Positions 9,556-19,558 of a DNA stretch of 64,000 nt are shown here, in pieces (within the stretch, counting starts at the first letter, position 1; every line of letters starts with the position of its first letter). Both the position numbers and the translations under genes were made by a program. A model generated the notes under the pieces. The model saw only the letters and a list, made by a program, of their open reading frames with translations, was not told the origin of the DNA and ran no database searches. The DNA is from Deltaproteobacteria bacterium (GTDB lineage Bacteria; JADJOY01): contig JADJOY010000008.1 in the NCBI GenBank assembly GCA_016713535.1, positions 124,001 to 188,000 of the forward strand, in the 5' to 3' direction.

Positions 9556-10414
9556 ATGAACGACGGGGACGCGACCGAGGTGCACCTCGCTCACGGCGGG
9601 CGTGAGCGCCGCGTGCTCGTCCACGCGCCGGCGGGCGTGGGGCAGGCAGGGCCGGCGCCGCTCGTGCTGGCGTTCCATGGTGGGCTCGGCACTGCCAAGG
9701 CGATGCGCCGCCAGAGCCTCCTCGACCGGGTGGCCGATCGCGAGCGCTTCATCGTCGCCTATCCCGAGGGGATCGGGCGCTTCCGCGATCGCATGCTCAC
9801 CTGGAACGCGGGCTCGTGCTGTGGATACGCGATGCGCATGAATTCGGACGACGTCGGCTTCACGCTCGCGATCCTCGACGAGGTCGCGCGCCGCTGGTCG
9901 GTCGACGCAGCCCGTACCTACGCGGTGGGGTTCTCGAACGGCGGCATGTTCAGCTACCGCCTCGCGTGCGAGGTGCCCGGAGCGGTTCGCCGCGGTCGGC
10001 GTGGTGAGCGCGACCCTGACGGTCGATGGCCCCGAGCCGCGGCTCCCCACGCCCGTGATCCACGTCCACGGCCTCGCCGATCGCAACGTCTCGTTCGAGG
10101 GCGGGATCGGCGAGAACCAGTTCTCGCGCACCGACTACCGGCCCGTCGAGGAAACCCTCGCGTGGTGGGTGCGGGTGAACCACTGTGACCCGCGGCCCGT
10201 CGAGTCCCGCGACGAGGGCGAGTGCAACGTCCGCCGCTACGCGCCGCGCGAGGGACGCGCCGGTGCGCCGGTCGAGCTGGTGACGCTGCCGGCGGGCGGT
10301 CACACCTGGCCTGGTGGCATCGACATCTCCGAGCACCTCGGCACCGGCCGTCTGGTCGAGAACGTCGACGCTTCTGCACGGATCTGGTCTTTCCTGTCGC
10401 GCTTTCACCGGTGA
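9556..10414 (+). CDS. Alpha/beta-hydrolase, PHB depolymerase/LpqC-like esterase (one frame break)
   Basis: An esterase of about 285 residues. The oxyanion region is 'LAFHGGLG', the nucleophile elbow 'GFSNGG' (near residue 135), the acid region 'HVHGLADRNV', and the catalytic His is in 'GGHTWPGG'. This resembles polyhydroxybutyrate depolymerase/feruloyl esterase-type proteins. No signal peptide is visible, unlike many secreted relatives. The first part reads to 'RLACEVP' and continues one frame over as 'ERFAAVGVVSATLT'. A surplus G at 9979-9980 accounts for it. As the last clear enzyme of the PKS cluster, it could release or trim the product; that role is inferred from position. Confidence 0.8.
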
Positions 10415-10537
10415 GCGGCTCTCCGGCGCCAGCGGACGCCGCTCGACCGGTCCGCGTTGTGTCGTACCCGCCCGGCGCAGTAACTTGCTGGCAGGCGCGG
10501 ACGCGAGCCGCCCCCGATGCGTGCGTGGAGGAGAGCG

Positions 10538-10744
10538 GTGAGCCTCGAGTCAGTGCTCCAGACGGTCACCCAGCCAGTCGTGATCCCCTACGCGCTGGCC
10601 GTGCTCGGCGTCGCGGTCACCGTCTTGTCGATCGTGAAGATCAGCCCGAGCGGCGGCCGCGCGAACCTACGCTTGCCCGGCATCCTCGTCGGGCTCGTGA
10701 TGATCGGGTACGGGCTCTTGATCCTGTTCACGGCGCAGCGCTAG
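10538..10744 (+). CDS. Small two-helix membrane protein
   Basis: A 68-residue hydrophobic protein with two predicted membrane helices (about residues 12-30 and 46-64) joined by a short polar loop containing 'KISPSGGRAN'. GTG 10538 is chosen because 'GGAGGAG' lies at ideal spacing; ATG 10517 in the same frame would add seven Arg-rich residues. It follows the PKS-cluster esterase by 120 bases and converges on the TPR gene. I do not recognise a family and assign no function. Confidence 0.6.
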   Translation: MSLESVLQTVTQPVVIPYALAVLGVAVTVLSIVKISPSGGRANLRLPGILVGLVMIGYGLLILFTAQR

Positions 10745-10780
10745 CGGCTCGGGTCAGGAGCGCCGGGAGGGGGTCTACCC

Positions 10781-11782
10781 TCATGGCGTCGAGACGGTCG
10801 CGCCAGCGGCGCCACCACCGAAGGTCCGCTCGATCCGCTCGAGGAGCTCGCTCGCCTCGGGATAGCGCGCGTCGATCTGCACCGCTGCGCGCAGCATCTC
10901 GAGGGCTTCGGTGACGTTGCCATCGTCGAGGAAGATCCGCCCGAGCTCGACGAGCGCCTTGGCCTGCTTGGGATCGAGCTTGAGCGCGGTGCGGAACGCG
11001 AACGCTGCCTCCGAGGGAAGCTTCATCTCCACGTAGAGCTCGCCGAGCTTGAGCCACGGCAACGCCTGGCGCGGCGCCATCTCGCACGCCGCCTTGTACT
11101 CGCGCATCGCCTCCTCGTGGCGCGCGCGGGCGCGGAAGATGTCGCCGACCGCGATCCGTCCCTGGAAGTTGAGCGGGTTGAGGCGCTCGGCGATGGTGAC
11201 TTGCTCGACCGCGCGGTCCTCCTCGCCGAGGCTCATGAGGAGATGGGCGAGCTTCAGCCGGGCTTGCACCAGGTTAGGGTTCTGGCGCAGCGCACCCTCG
11301 AACGCGCGCACCGCTTCTCGCTCACGGCCGAGGTGCGCGAGCACCGTGCCCTGCACCAGGTAGGCCTTGTCGCGCTTGTCCTCCGGGGGGCGCGGCTCAT
11401 CCTCGGAGGTCTCGACGGCCGCGGCGCGCTTGGGCGGCGCCTCGCCGATCTCGACCGCGCGCTTGGCCGCTTCGAGCGCCTCGTCCCACGCGCCGAGCTC
11501 CATGTGTACGTGCGCCTTGACCAGCCACGCGGTGGCGAGGTCGCGATCGAGGGCCAGCGCCTGCCGGATGCACTCGAGCGCCGCCCGGAACTCGGCGCGC
11601 CGCGCAAAGATGAGCCCCTTGCCCAGGTGTGCTTCGGCGAGCTCCGGGTTCTCGCGCACCGCGGCGTCGAACTCGACGAGCGCCTGGCCGTGTCGCCCCT
11701 TCTGGAGGAGGGCCTTGCCGAGGTTGAGCCGCGCCAGCGCGGTGTTGCCGATCGGCTTGAGCCGGGGAGCGTGGTCTGCCAT
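10781..11782 (-). CDS. Tetratricopeptide-repeat protein
   Basis: A 333-residue protein built almost entirely from TPR units. Examples are 'ALARLNLGKALLQKGRHGQA', 'AEAHLGKGLIFARRAEF' and 'AKALVELGRIFLDDGNVTEA', giving about eight repeats. They are interrupted near residues 130-150 by a charged linker ('SEDEPRPPEDKRDK'). No signal peptide or catalytic domain is visible, so it is probably a cytoplasmic scaffold. It ends close to the convergent small membrane gene and stands 188 bases downstream of a CocE-type hydrolase on the same strand. The partner is unknown. Confidence 0.85.
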   Translation of the reverse strand: MADHAPRLKPIGNTALARLNLGKALLQKGRHGQALVEFDAAVRENPELAEAHLGKGLIFARRAEFRAALECIRQALALDRDLATAWLVKAHVHMELGAWDEALEAAKRAVEIGEAPPKRAAAVETSEDEPRPPEDKRDKAYLVQGTVLAHLGREREAVRAFEGALRQNPNLVQARLKLAHLLMSLGEEDRAVEQVTIAERLNPLNFQGRIAVGDIFRARARHEEAMREYKAACEMAPRQALPWLKLGELYVEMKLPSEAAFAFRTALKLDPKQAKALVELGRIFLDDGNVTEALEMLRAAVQIDARYPEASELLERIERTFGGGAAGATVSTP

Positions 11783-11970
11783 CGCGCGGCGATCGTAGCA
11801 GGCGGTGACCGAGCCCGCCCAGGCGGCTCGGTCTCGACCTGGCGGCGTTCCCTCGAGGAGCGAGCGCGCGTTCCGGGCGCCGCCCTGTCGGAGGGCCGCG
11901 CGGGGCGCGGCCGGCGATACGCCCCGGCGTGACACCGCCGGCCCGGTCGGCGATCGCTGTAGGCCGCGGA

Positions 11971-13574
11971 TCAGTTCACGGTCGGGAGCACGAGCTGCGA
12001 TGGATGCGTGGCGTCGTGGAGGATCGTGTTCTGCGCCACGAGGTAAGGCGCGTTGGCGTCGTAGAGCGTGCCGCCGTCGTTTCGATTCGCGTAGAAGCGC
12101 GGGTAGTTCGACGATGTGATCACCACGCGGATCTTGTGTCCGGCCTTGAACGACGTCGCCGTCGCGGGAAGATCGACCTGGAACGAATACACGGCTCCCG
12201 GCGTCAGCAGCGACTGTGAGGTCACGCCGTTGCGGAAGCGAGCCTTGCGCGCCCCGTCGACGACCAGCATCGAGGTGCCGTCCGGCGCGACGTCGGTCAG
12301 GCGCACAACGAAGTCCGTGTCGGTGCGATCGGACGACGCGTAGAGCATCACGCTCGCCTTGCCGGCGAGGGTCACGTCCTGGGTGAGCTCGGCGGTGGTG
12401 AACGTGATGGCGTCGCCGCGGGCCTCGACGGTGGCTTGGTCCTGCGGGCCGCTCGGCATCGCGGTGTCCTGGAAGTTCGCGCCGCCGACCGTCGGCGATG
12501 GGTTCTGCGGATCGTACGAGAGCGGCGTGGACGCGCTGGTCGCTTCCGGCGCGGCGGTGTCGAGAGTGCCGCCGTCGCCGAGGTAGTAGACCCGGTTCGA
12601 GGATCCCGCGGGCGGCCACTCGGCCGACTCGCGCCAGGCCTGCCTGCCAATGTCGTACCACTTCACCCGCCCGCCGCTCGAGCCGTCGCCGATGCCCCGC
12701 AGGTAGCGATCGAAGAAAGCCACGGTCTCGGTGGCCGCGACGCCCTCGGCCCCGGCGTAGGTGACCGCCCCGGCCGTCGCCTCGTCGACGTGCTCGTGTT
12801 GCCATGGGCCCATGAGCAGGCGGTGCTCGGGGCGGCTCGTCACGCCGCCTTTGGTGGTGAGGCTCTGGAACGACGAGATCAGGTCGTCGGTGCGGTGGTC
12901 GTACCAGCCGCCCACCACCAGCATCGGGACGTCGATCGACGACCCGTAGTCGGAGGTCGACTCGACCGAGTTCCACCACGAGTCCTTGATCGGGTGCTGG
13001 AGGATCGTGCCCGAGCCGATGTTCGAGCCGCCAGCGCCCACCGCGTCGAGGTATTCCTTGCGCTGGGTCCCGTTCGGGAAGTAGTTGCCGTAGGTGGTGA
13101 TGAAGCCGGCGACCTGTGGCACCGCGGCGTCGAGGTGGGGCGGCTTCTCGCGCGCGGTCTGGAATTGAATCACGCCGAGGGCCGAGGGGCCCCACGTGCC
13201 GACGTGGCCGTCGCTCCAGCTCTGCTGCGCGATCCACTCGACGCAGTCGTAGCCGTCCTGACCGGTTTGGCCGACGGATTGATGGCGCCGACCGAACCGA
13301 AGTAGCCGCGCATGTCGACGATGACGAACGCGTATGCATCGGCCTGGAACGGAAGCTGCGCCTGGTAGACGGCGCGGTCGTAGGGCGTCTGGACCAGGAT
13401 GGTCGGGTAGGTGCCGACGTTCGAGGGTAGGTAGATGTCGGCGGCGAGGCTCTTGCCGTCGCGCATCGGGATCTGGACGGACTGGGGAGCCATCCGGCAG
13501 GCGCTAGCGAGGGCCAGCAGGGTGATCGCGGCCCCAGCCCGCAGCGCCAGGCGTGGTGTTCGAGTGGTTTTCAT
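11971..13574 (-). CDS. CocE/NonD-family (X-Pro dipeptidyl-peptidase-like) hydrolase, exported (one frame break)
   Basis: An alpha/beta hydrolase of about 534 residues in the CocE/S15 family (acyl esterases and peptidases). The N-terminus 'LTLLALASAC' region is a signal peptide, possibly with a lipobox Cys, followed by 'IPMRDGKSLAADIY'. The nucleophile is probably Ser in 'GPSALG', the acid 'GGWYDHRTDD' and the His 'GPWQHEH'. The C-terminal half is the usual jelly-roll domain ending near 'SSNYPRFYANRN'. The frame changes at about 13273 between 'YFGSVGAINPS' and 'GQTGQDGYDCVEW', consistent with one missing base. Most likely it is a secreted or lipid-anchored esterase; the substrate is unknown. 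Confidence 0.82.
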
Positions 13575-14838
13575 GGCCGAGCCTGATTGGAGGATGATTG
13601 ACGCTCATCGGAGGGCGTCTTTGGCAGTGGCCAAGTGCATCGGATGTACCACCACGTCGGCCCCTTCTCGCAGCAAAGCGCGGCAGATAAATGTAATGAT
13701 CATAGGGTGTTATGGAGTTGACGCCGATGGCAACGCTTGCCGACGTCAACTTCGTGACGGTAGGTGTCAGGCATTCTGGGGCGGAGTGGAGGACATTTTG
13801 CCGGCCGAGCCCGCCCTGGGTCGCCCTCGGCTCTCCAGGTGCGCCCTGGGGGCTGGCGCGACCTCACCTCCGGACGCCTCGTACGAGGTCGGGTGCGGCG
13901 ACGCCGCCAGGACCTGTGCGGACGAGGGGTGGTGGCGCCTGATCGTGGCGGTGACCAGGGTCCTCGCGGCAGTCGCGACCCGCGCGGTCCGGACTGACAC
14001 CCGCTGGATCGTGCGCGTTTGGTCGAGGTGTTGCCTGTGCTGGTCGTCGCGGCGGTGCGGATCCGCACGCGGCTCGCACGCCGCTCTCCGGCAGTAGCCC
14101 GCGCGGTGGCGAGGCGAGGCCGTCGCGCCTGCCCACGATCGGTGCGGCGCACGGCGTGGAGTACGTCGCCCTCGCCGTGCTCGTGCGAGTCGCCGTGCAC
14201 GAGCCGGCAGAGCCGACGGTGCCCCCCACGCCGGCCGGGCGCGGTCCGTGGCCTCTTTTACGGCGGCTCCACCCACCCGCGGCTATCGGTTCCCCGCCGG
14301 TCAGGTCTTGCCCGAACGGCTCGCCGCGCTCCTCGCCCTCTTCGGGCCGAGCCACGTGGCGATCGACTCGGTGATGCACTGGCGTCGGCACCAAGTCGAC
14401 GCATACGCAGCCTCGCTTCGCGAGCTCGGCGCGTATCGGTGGCGATCCTGATCGACGAGCCGGACTTCGACGCCGCCCATCGCGGCCGGTCTCGCCTTCT
14501 CGAGCTCCACGAGGAGCTCGGCGGGGTGGCGCGGGACACCATGACGGGTCTCGTGGACCCGCTCCTGGAGCTCACCGAGCACCGCGACGAACGACCCCTG
14601 TTCATGGACCAGATCGGTCGCTTTGCCCGCCGCCGCCACCCGGTCGTGGAGGGCCTCGTGCGCGCCGCGCTCGAGCGCCGAGACGGCCGCGCGCCGGGCG
14701 CCGCGCGCGCCGCGATTTCGTTCGCCGAATCGGCGACAGAAGGGGCCGCGACTGGCCATACTCGCTCCCTCGGTCCGCGCGCTCCGCTGGGGGAGCGCGC
14801 CGCCCGCTCCACGACCTGAAACACGAGGTGTGAACCCG
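13575..14838. other. Long poorly coding interval, possible degraded gene on + strand
   Basis: Nothing here is recognisable as a complete gene. From 13575 to 13760 the DNA is less GC-rich than its surroundings and contains an inverted repeat. Between about 14290 and 14700 the + strand shows gene-like third-position GC bias in two successive frames. The first reads 'LPERLAALLALFGPSHVAID' and stops at about 14451. The second reads 'ILIDEPDFDAAHRGRSRLLE' and continues to about 14700. These could be two parts of one frame-broken gene of unknown family. Neither part resembles a domain I know. Other open frames here have the composition of GC-rich noise. Confidence 0.3.
13717..13750. repeat. Interrupted inverted repeat next to an AT-rich patch
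   Basis: Outer arms GTTGACG (13717-13723) and CGTCAAC (13744-13750) enclose inner arms GGCAA (13729-13733) and TTGCC (13737-13741) around a three-base loop. An AT-rich stretch lies immediately to the left (13687-13716). This may be an operator/promoter region for the leftward CocE-type gene starting at 13574. It could also be a remnant of a mobile repeat. Confidence 0.4.
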
Positions 14839-16556
14839 ATGAGCGATCCGCGCGTGCTACCGCCGACGCTGGACGATCCGCTCGCCGAGGCGCTTCCCAA
14901 GAGCCCCGGTGACGCGGCGCCCTCCCGTACGACCAGACCCTGCGCGACGCCGAGGACCTGAGGCGCCGCCCCTACACCGCGTCCGGCACCATGGCGCGCC
15001 TCAAGCAGCACTCGAAGGAGCGCATGACGGTGTGGGAGCGCATCGAGGCGCTCCAGGATCCCGGTGCCCGGCCCACCGTGCTGTGGCAGAACTGGGGCAA
15101 GAACCTCGACGGTGCCTCCATCGTCACCCTGGTCACCACGATCGGCGGTCGTGACGTCGCCGTCTACGGGCACGACTTCACGGTGCGCGCCGGCTCGATG
15201 GACGCGACCAACGGCCGCAAGCTCGCCAACCTCGTTTACCTGGCGGGCGACCGCGGGATTCCGCTCATCGGGATGAACGACAGCGCAGGTGCCTACGTGC
15301 CCGCGGGTGTGGGCGGGCTGGACGGCTACTCGGAGGCCTTCACCGCGCTGCGCAAGGTGAGCGGGGAGGTGCCGAGCATCATGTGCATGTTCGGCTTCAA
15401 CGCCGGCGGCGGCGCTTACCTGCCGCGCCAGGGCAGTTTCATGATCCAGTGCGACGGCACGTTCTTCGGCCTGACCGGGCCGGGCGTGGTGAAGAGCGTG
15501 CTCGGTGAGGACGTGACGCCCGACGAGCTCGGCGGTCCGCGGGTCCACGGCGCCAGCGGCGTCGTCGACATCAGCGTTCAGGACGAGCTCGCGTCGCTGC
15601 GCACCGCGCGGCGGCTGCTCGCCTTCCTTCCCAGCAACAACCGCGTGGTGGCCCCGTTCGAGGCCACCAGCGACCCGATCGACCGGCGCACCAACGAGAT
15701 CGACACCCTGCTGCGGAAGGCCTTCAACTCGCCGACTGGCTTCAACACCCCGGTCGACGTGTCGATCGTGATCGAGCGCATCTGCGACCACGGCGACTAT
15801 TTCGAGCTCCAGCCCGAGCGGGCTCGCAATGCCATCACCGCATTCGGCCGCCTGGGCGGCCACGTGGTGGGCTTCATCGCCAACAACAGCGCGGTGGCGA
15901 GCGGTCAGATCGACGTCGACGCTGCCTACAAGATCGCGCGGTTCGTGCGTTTCTGCTCGATCTACAACATCCCCACGATCTTCATGGAGGACACCACCGG
16001 CTTCCTGCCGGGCAAGGAGCAGGAAGGCCGCGGCATCGTCCAGGCCGGCCGCGCGATGCTCGACGCCATCATCGACGTGCGCACGCCGCGCATCCTGCTC
16101 ATCGTGCGAAATGCCTTCGGTGGTGCCTACGCGGCCTTCAACTGTTACGCGACCGGCGCCGACCTGGTCCTGGCCCTGCCCACCACGCGCGTGGCGGTGA
16201 TGGGCACCGCGGGGAAGGAGTACGTCTACAAGGACGACCTGAAGCGCATCCGCGCTCGCGCCCAGGCCCTCGAGCGCGAGGAGTGCGAGGCGCGGGTCAA
16301 CGCCGGCACCGCGCCCGAGGACGCCGCCACCGAAGCGAGGCGCGCCGCTCAGGATTGGCTGCGCAACGAAGAGGCCGTCATCAACCAGCGCTACGAGCGC
16401 GAGCTCATGAACCCGCGCGAGGCGCTCTCGCTGGGCTCGATCTCCGAGATCGTGATGCCGAGCGAGCTGCGCTCGGTCCTCGGCCGCAACCTCGACTTCC
16501 TCCTCCGTTCCTACGTGCCTGGCCCGATGACCGGGCCGCAGCGGGAGTTCCACTGA
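14839..16556 (+). CDS. Acyl-CoA carboxylase, carboxyltransferase subunit (one frame break near start)
   Basis: A carboxyltransferase of about 572 residues related to propionyl/methylcrotonyl-CoA carboxylase beta subunits and glutaconyl-CoA decarboxylase alpha. It would transfer CO2 from carboxybiotin to an acyl-CoA. Visible blocks are '[13 protein letters not shown]', '[19 protein letters not shown]'-type sequence ('GMNDSAGAY'), the oxyanion loop 'GGGAYLPRQ' and the C-terminal-half loop '[10 protein letters not shown]'. The best start is ATG 14839. The frame then shifts at a C run (14920-14922, one base missing) and continues as '[19 protein letters not shown]'. If that is wrong, ATG 14991 would give 521 residues. 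The stop overlaps the start of the biotin carboxylase gene (TGATG), so the pair is an operon and a complex. Confidence 0.88.
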
Positions 16557-19372
16557 TGAGCCCCGACGCCCGCAAGACCGATCCCTACACCGCCAATCCG
16601 CTGGTCCACCGCGACCGCCGGCTCGCCAACTCGCCGTGGGAGTGGGTGCGCTCGTTCGCGTGCGACGATATGTCCGTGCTGATCGTGTGCCGCGGCCCGA
16701 TCCGCAAGGAAGCGATCGAGATATTCCGCGAGATGGGCATGACCCGAGTGGGCATGCTCCTCTCGGAGCGCGACAGCATCGTGTTCCCGCGCGCGCTCTC
16801 GCCCGAGCTGCGCATGATCGACCCGCAGTTCGTGCACGCGGTACCCGACTACACCGGCGCCACCAAGGAGGAGCGCGACCAGCGCATCCAGCAGATCGTC
16901 GCGATCTGCCACGCGCATGGCTATCGCTACGTGTTCGCCGGCTACGGCTTCATGGCCGAGGACGCCCACTTCGTGCGCTCGCTCGAGGAGGCCGGCCTCG
17001 GCTTCATCGGGCCGTGCTCGTACACCCAGGGCGCGGCGGGTGCCAAGGACGAGGCCAAGCGCACCGCGATCGCCAATCAGGTCTCGGTCACGCCCGGCAT
17101 CAACGACGCCACCGTGCGGGCGCTGCTGGCCAAGCACCCGGACGCGAAGGCCCTCGCCGCGTGCGCCAAGAGCCACGGGCTCGAGGTGCCCGAGCTCAAG
17201 CAGACGGGGATCGCGCTCGTGGCGCTCGCCGAGAAGGTCCTCGATGCCTCGTACCGCGCGCGGGTCGATCTCTTCGCCATCGAGGAGCTCGCCGACACCA
17301 TCCACGCCGAGGCGGCGCGGCTGCTCGCCGAGAACCCGGGACGGCGCTTCCGCCTCAAGGCGATCGGCGGCGGCGGCGGGAAGGGGCAGCGCATCTTCTC
17401 GGACGCGTCGACGGTACGGCCGCTCGTGCGCGAGATCCTTCAGGAGGTGAAGGCGACCGGCATCGGCGACAACAAGAACATGCTGATCGAGCTCAACGTC
17501 GAGTCCACCCGCCACAACGAGATCCAGATGCTCGGCAACGGCGAGTGGTGTGTGACGCTGGGCGGGCGCGACTGCTCGCTGCAGATGCACGAGCAGAAGC
17601 TGGTCGAGGTGTCCGTCACGCAGGAGGGCCTCAAGGCCGAGATCGAGCGTGCCCGGGCGGCGGGCAACGGGGTGCGCGCGGAGGTGCTGACCAAGGACCT
17701 CGGCGTGCTCGAGCGCATGGAAGCCGAAGCCGAGCGCTTCGGCCGCGCGGTCAAGCTCGACAGCGCGTCCACGTTCGAGTGCATCGTCGAGGGCGACCGC
17801 CACTACTTCATGGAGGTCAACACCCGCATCCAGGTCGAGCACCGGGTCTCGGAGCTGTGCTACGCGCTGCGCTTCACCAACCCCGCCGATCCACGCGAAC
17901 GCTTCGACGTGCACTCGCTGGTCGAGGCGATGGCGCTGGTGGCGCGCCACAAGGCGCGCCTGCCCGCGCCTGCCCGCGTGCAGCGCGACGGCGCGGCACT
18001 CGAGGTGCGCCTCAACGCCACCGACCGCGCGCTCCAGCCGGCCGCGGGCGGAGTCATGGTGTCGTGGTCGGACCCCATCGAGGGCGAGATCCGCGACGAC
18101 CAGGGCATCTCGATCAAGAACCCTGACACCGGTCTCTTCATGCGATACCGCCTCGCGGGCGCGTACGACTCGAACATCGCGCTCTTGCTCTCCACCGGTG
18201 CGGATCGCGCCGAGAGCTGGGCGACGCTCACCGAGGTGCTGCGACGCACCAGCCTGCGCGGCATCGACCTCGCGACCAACCTCGAGTTCCACTTCGGTCT
18301 CATGAAGTGGTTCCTGCACCGTGACCCGCTCGCGAAGCCGACCACCAAGTTCGTGGTGCCGTACCTCACCGCGGTCGGCGAGCTGGGGCGCGAGGCGGAG
18401 TCGATCGACCTCGACTACGCGTTCCACCAGGCCGAGAAGCGTCGCGTGGCGGCGGCGGGCAACGACGCGGCGGCGGCCACGGCCAAGGTCTTCGACCTGA
18501 AGGAGACGCTGGTCGAGCGGCCGATGCGCGAGCTCTTCGGCGAGCCGCACAAGCTCTCGGCGTGGCTCTCGCAGCACATGGCGGACTTCGCGATCGAGGA
18601 CGGGCGGCTGGTGTGGCGGCGCAACCCGCTCGAAGTGCTACGCGAGACGATCCACCTCCTCAACTTCGATCGCCGGAGCGGACCGGCCGCGGAGAGGATC
18701 TGGGACCACGATCACCAGCTGATCGACGTGGGCCTCGCGTTCTACGGAAAGCTCGCCGCGCGCGCGGGCTCGGCGGGACTCGGCTGGCCGGAGCTGGATT
18801 CCCGGCTGCGTGGGGACACGCCTTCGTTCGGCATCGGGCCCGAGCTGTGGCCTGCGGTACGCGCGGCCCACGCCGGACACCAGCTCGGTCTCGAGCTCGT
18901 CGGGCTGATGCCGCTGATCGCGGCCAAGACCGGTTTCTTCGACCTGGCGCTAGGCCCCGACCTGAACGTGACGATCCCGGATCGCCTCCATGACCCGGCG
19001 CACCAGGACGCGATGCGCAAGGTGCTGGCGCCTCCGCCGGAGCAGCGCTCGGACGAAATCGTCGCGGCCATGGGCGGGACCTACTGGAATCGCGAGGCGC
19101 CCCAGATGCCGCCCTTCGTCGAGCCGGGCAGCCACTTCGAAAAGGGTCAGCCCCTCTACATCATCGAAGTGATGAAGATGTTCAACAAGGTCCACGCGCC
19201 GTTCTCTGCGCGGATCGTGGACGTCTACGTCCACGAGTCGAGTGTCGTGGTGCGCAAGGGTCAGCCGCTCTTCCGCGTGGTCCCCGACGAGAAGCTCGAG
19301 GTCGAGGACCCCGTGGCGCGGGCCAAGCGCATCCGCGCCAACACGGACGTGTACCTGCAGAAGCTCGTCTGA
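16556..19372 (+). CDS. Biotin carboxylase fused to biotin carrier domain
   Basis: A 938-residue biotin-dependent carboxylase subunit. The N-terminal biotin carboxylase spans about 1-550. Its ATP-grasp glycine loop is 'KAIGGGGGKGQRIF' and its catalytic region 'FMEVNTRIQVEHRVSE'. Compared with standard enzymes there is an insertion of about 70 residues before the glycine loop ('ALLAKHPDAKALAACAK' onwards) and a long middle region of about 560-840. The biotin carrier domain is at about 850-910, with biotinyl-Lys in 'EVMKMFNKV' (standard AMKM). The architecture thus resembles an acyl-CoA carboxylase alpha chain but is longer than usual. Together with the preceding carboxyltransferase it should carboxylate an acyl-CoA; propionyl-CoA is plausible given the nearby methylisocitrate-lyase-like gene. 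Confidence 0.9.
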   Translation: MSPDARKTDPYTANPLVHRDRRLANSPWEWVRSFACDDMSVLIVCRGPIRKEAIEIFREMGMTRVGMLLSERDSIVFPRALSPELRMIDPQFVHAVPDYTGATKEERDQRIQQIVAICHAHGYRYVFAGYGFMAEDAHFVRSLEEAGLGFIGPCSYTQGAAGAKDEAKRTAIANQVSVTPGINDATVRALLAKHPDAKALAACAKSHGLEVPELKQTGIALVALAEKVLDASYRARVDLFAIEELADTIHAEAARLLAENPGRRFRLKAIGGGGGKGQRIFSDASTVRPLVREILQEVKATGIGDNKNMLIELNVESTRHNEIQMLGNGEWCVTLGGRDCSLQMHEQKLVEVSVTQEGLKAEIERARAAGNGVRAEVLTKDLGVLERMEAEAERFGRAVKLDSASTFECIVEGDRHYFMEVNTRIQVEHRVSELCYALRFTNPADPRERFDVHSLVEAMALVARHKARLPAPARVQRDGAALEVRLNATDRALQPAAGGVMVSWSDPIEGEIRDDQGISIKNPDTGLFMRYRLAGAYDSNIALLLSTGADRAESWATLTEVLRRTSLRGIDLATNLEFHFGLMKWFLHRDPLAKPTTKFVVPYLTAVGELGREAESIDLDYAFHQAEKRRVAAAGNDAAAATAKVFDLKETLVERPMRELFGEPHKLSAWLSQHMADFAIEDGRLVWRRNPLEVLRETIHLLNFDRRSGPAAERIWDHDHQLIDVGLAFYGKLAARAGSAGLGWPELDSRLRGDTPSFGIGPELWPAVRAAHAGHQLGLELVGLMPLIAAKTGFFDLALGPDLNVTIPDRLHDPAHQDAMRKVLAPPPEQRSDEIVAAMGGTYWNREAPQMPPFVEPGSHFEKGQPLYIIEVMKMFNKVHAPFSARIVDVYVHESSVVVRKGQPLFRVVPDEKLEVEDPVARAKRIRANTDVYLQKLV

Positions 19373-19393
19373 GCGGGCGCGAGCGCTCCGCTC
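19371..19393 (+). terminator. GC-rich hairpin after carboxylase operon
   Basis: Directly at the stop codon, GAGCGG-GCGC pairs with GCGC-T-CCGCTC across a two-base loop, leaving one bulged T. This makes a 10-bp stem followed by a weak T/C-rich stretch. It lies between convergent genes. Without a clear U-tract, intrinsic termination is only plausible. Confidence 0.4.
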
Positions 19394-19558
19394 CGTCGTT
19401 CCTCTGCAGTCCGACGCTTCGTGGTGGAGGAGCGGGGCCGCAGGATGGCCTCGTGCACACGACCGAGCGTGCGCCTCCAGGCGACCCGAGCGTCGCCCGG
19501 GGCTGACATGGCCCAAGACGGCCTCGAATGCCGGACTCGGGCCCCGTCAGCGAGGGGA

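Noticed and set aside
2-10414. Enediyne biosynthesis
   Set aside because: The DH-PPTase order fits, but there is no ACP/KR in the visible PKS part, and no characteristic enediyne accessory genes are seen. The available part is too short to claim it.
13763-13772. GGTGTCAGGC as a REP/IS-associated motif
   Set aside because: Only a 10-base resemblance, with no transposase or second copy in the window.
14301-14756. Minus-strand coiled-coil protein reading 'VSALERGAHEALHDRV'
   Set aside because: Third-position GC bias is slightly better on the + strand over the same bases, no start signal was found, and the frame runs on into the antisense of the carboxylase.
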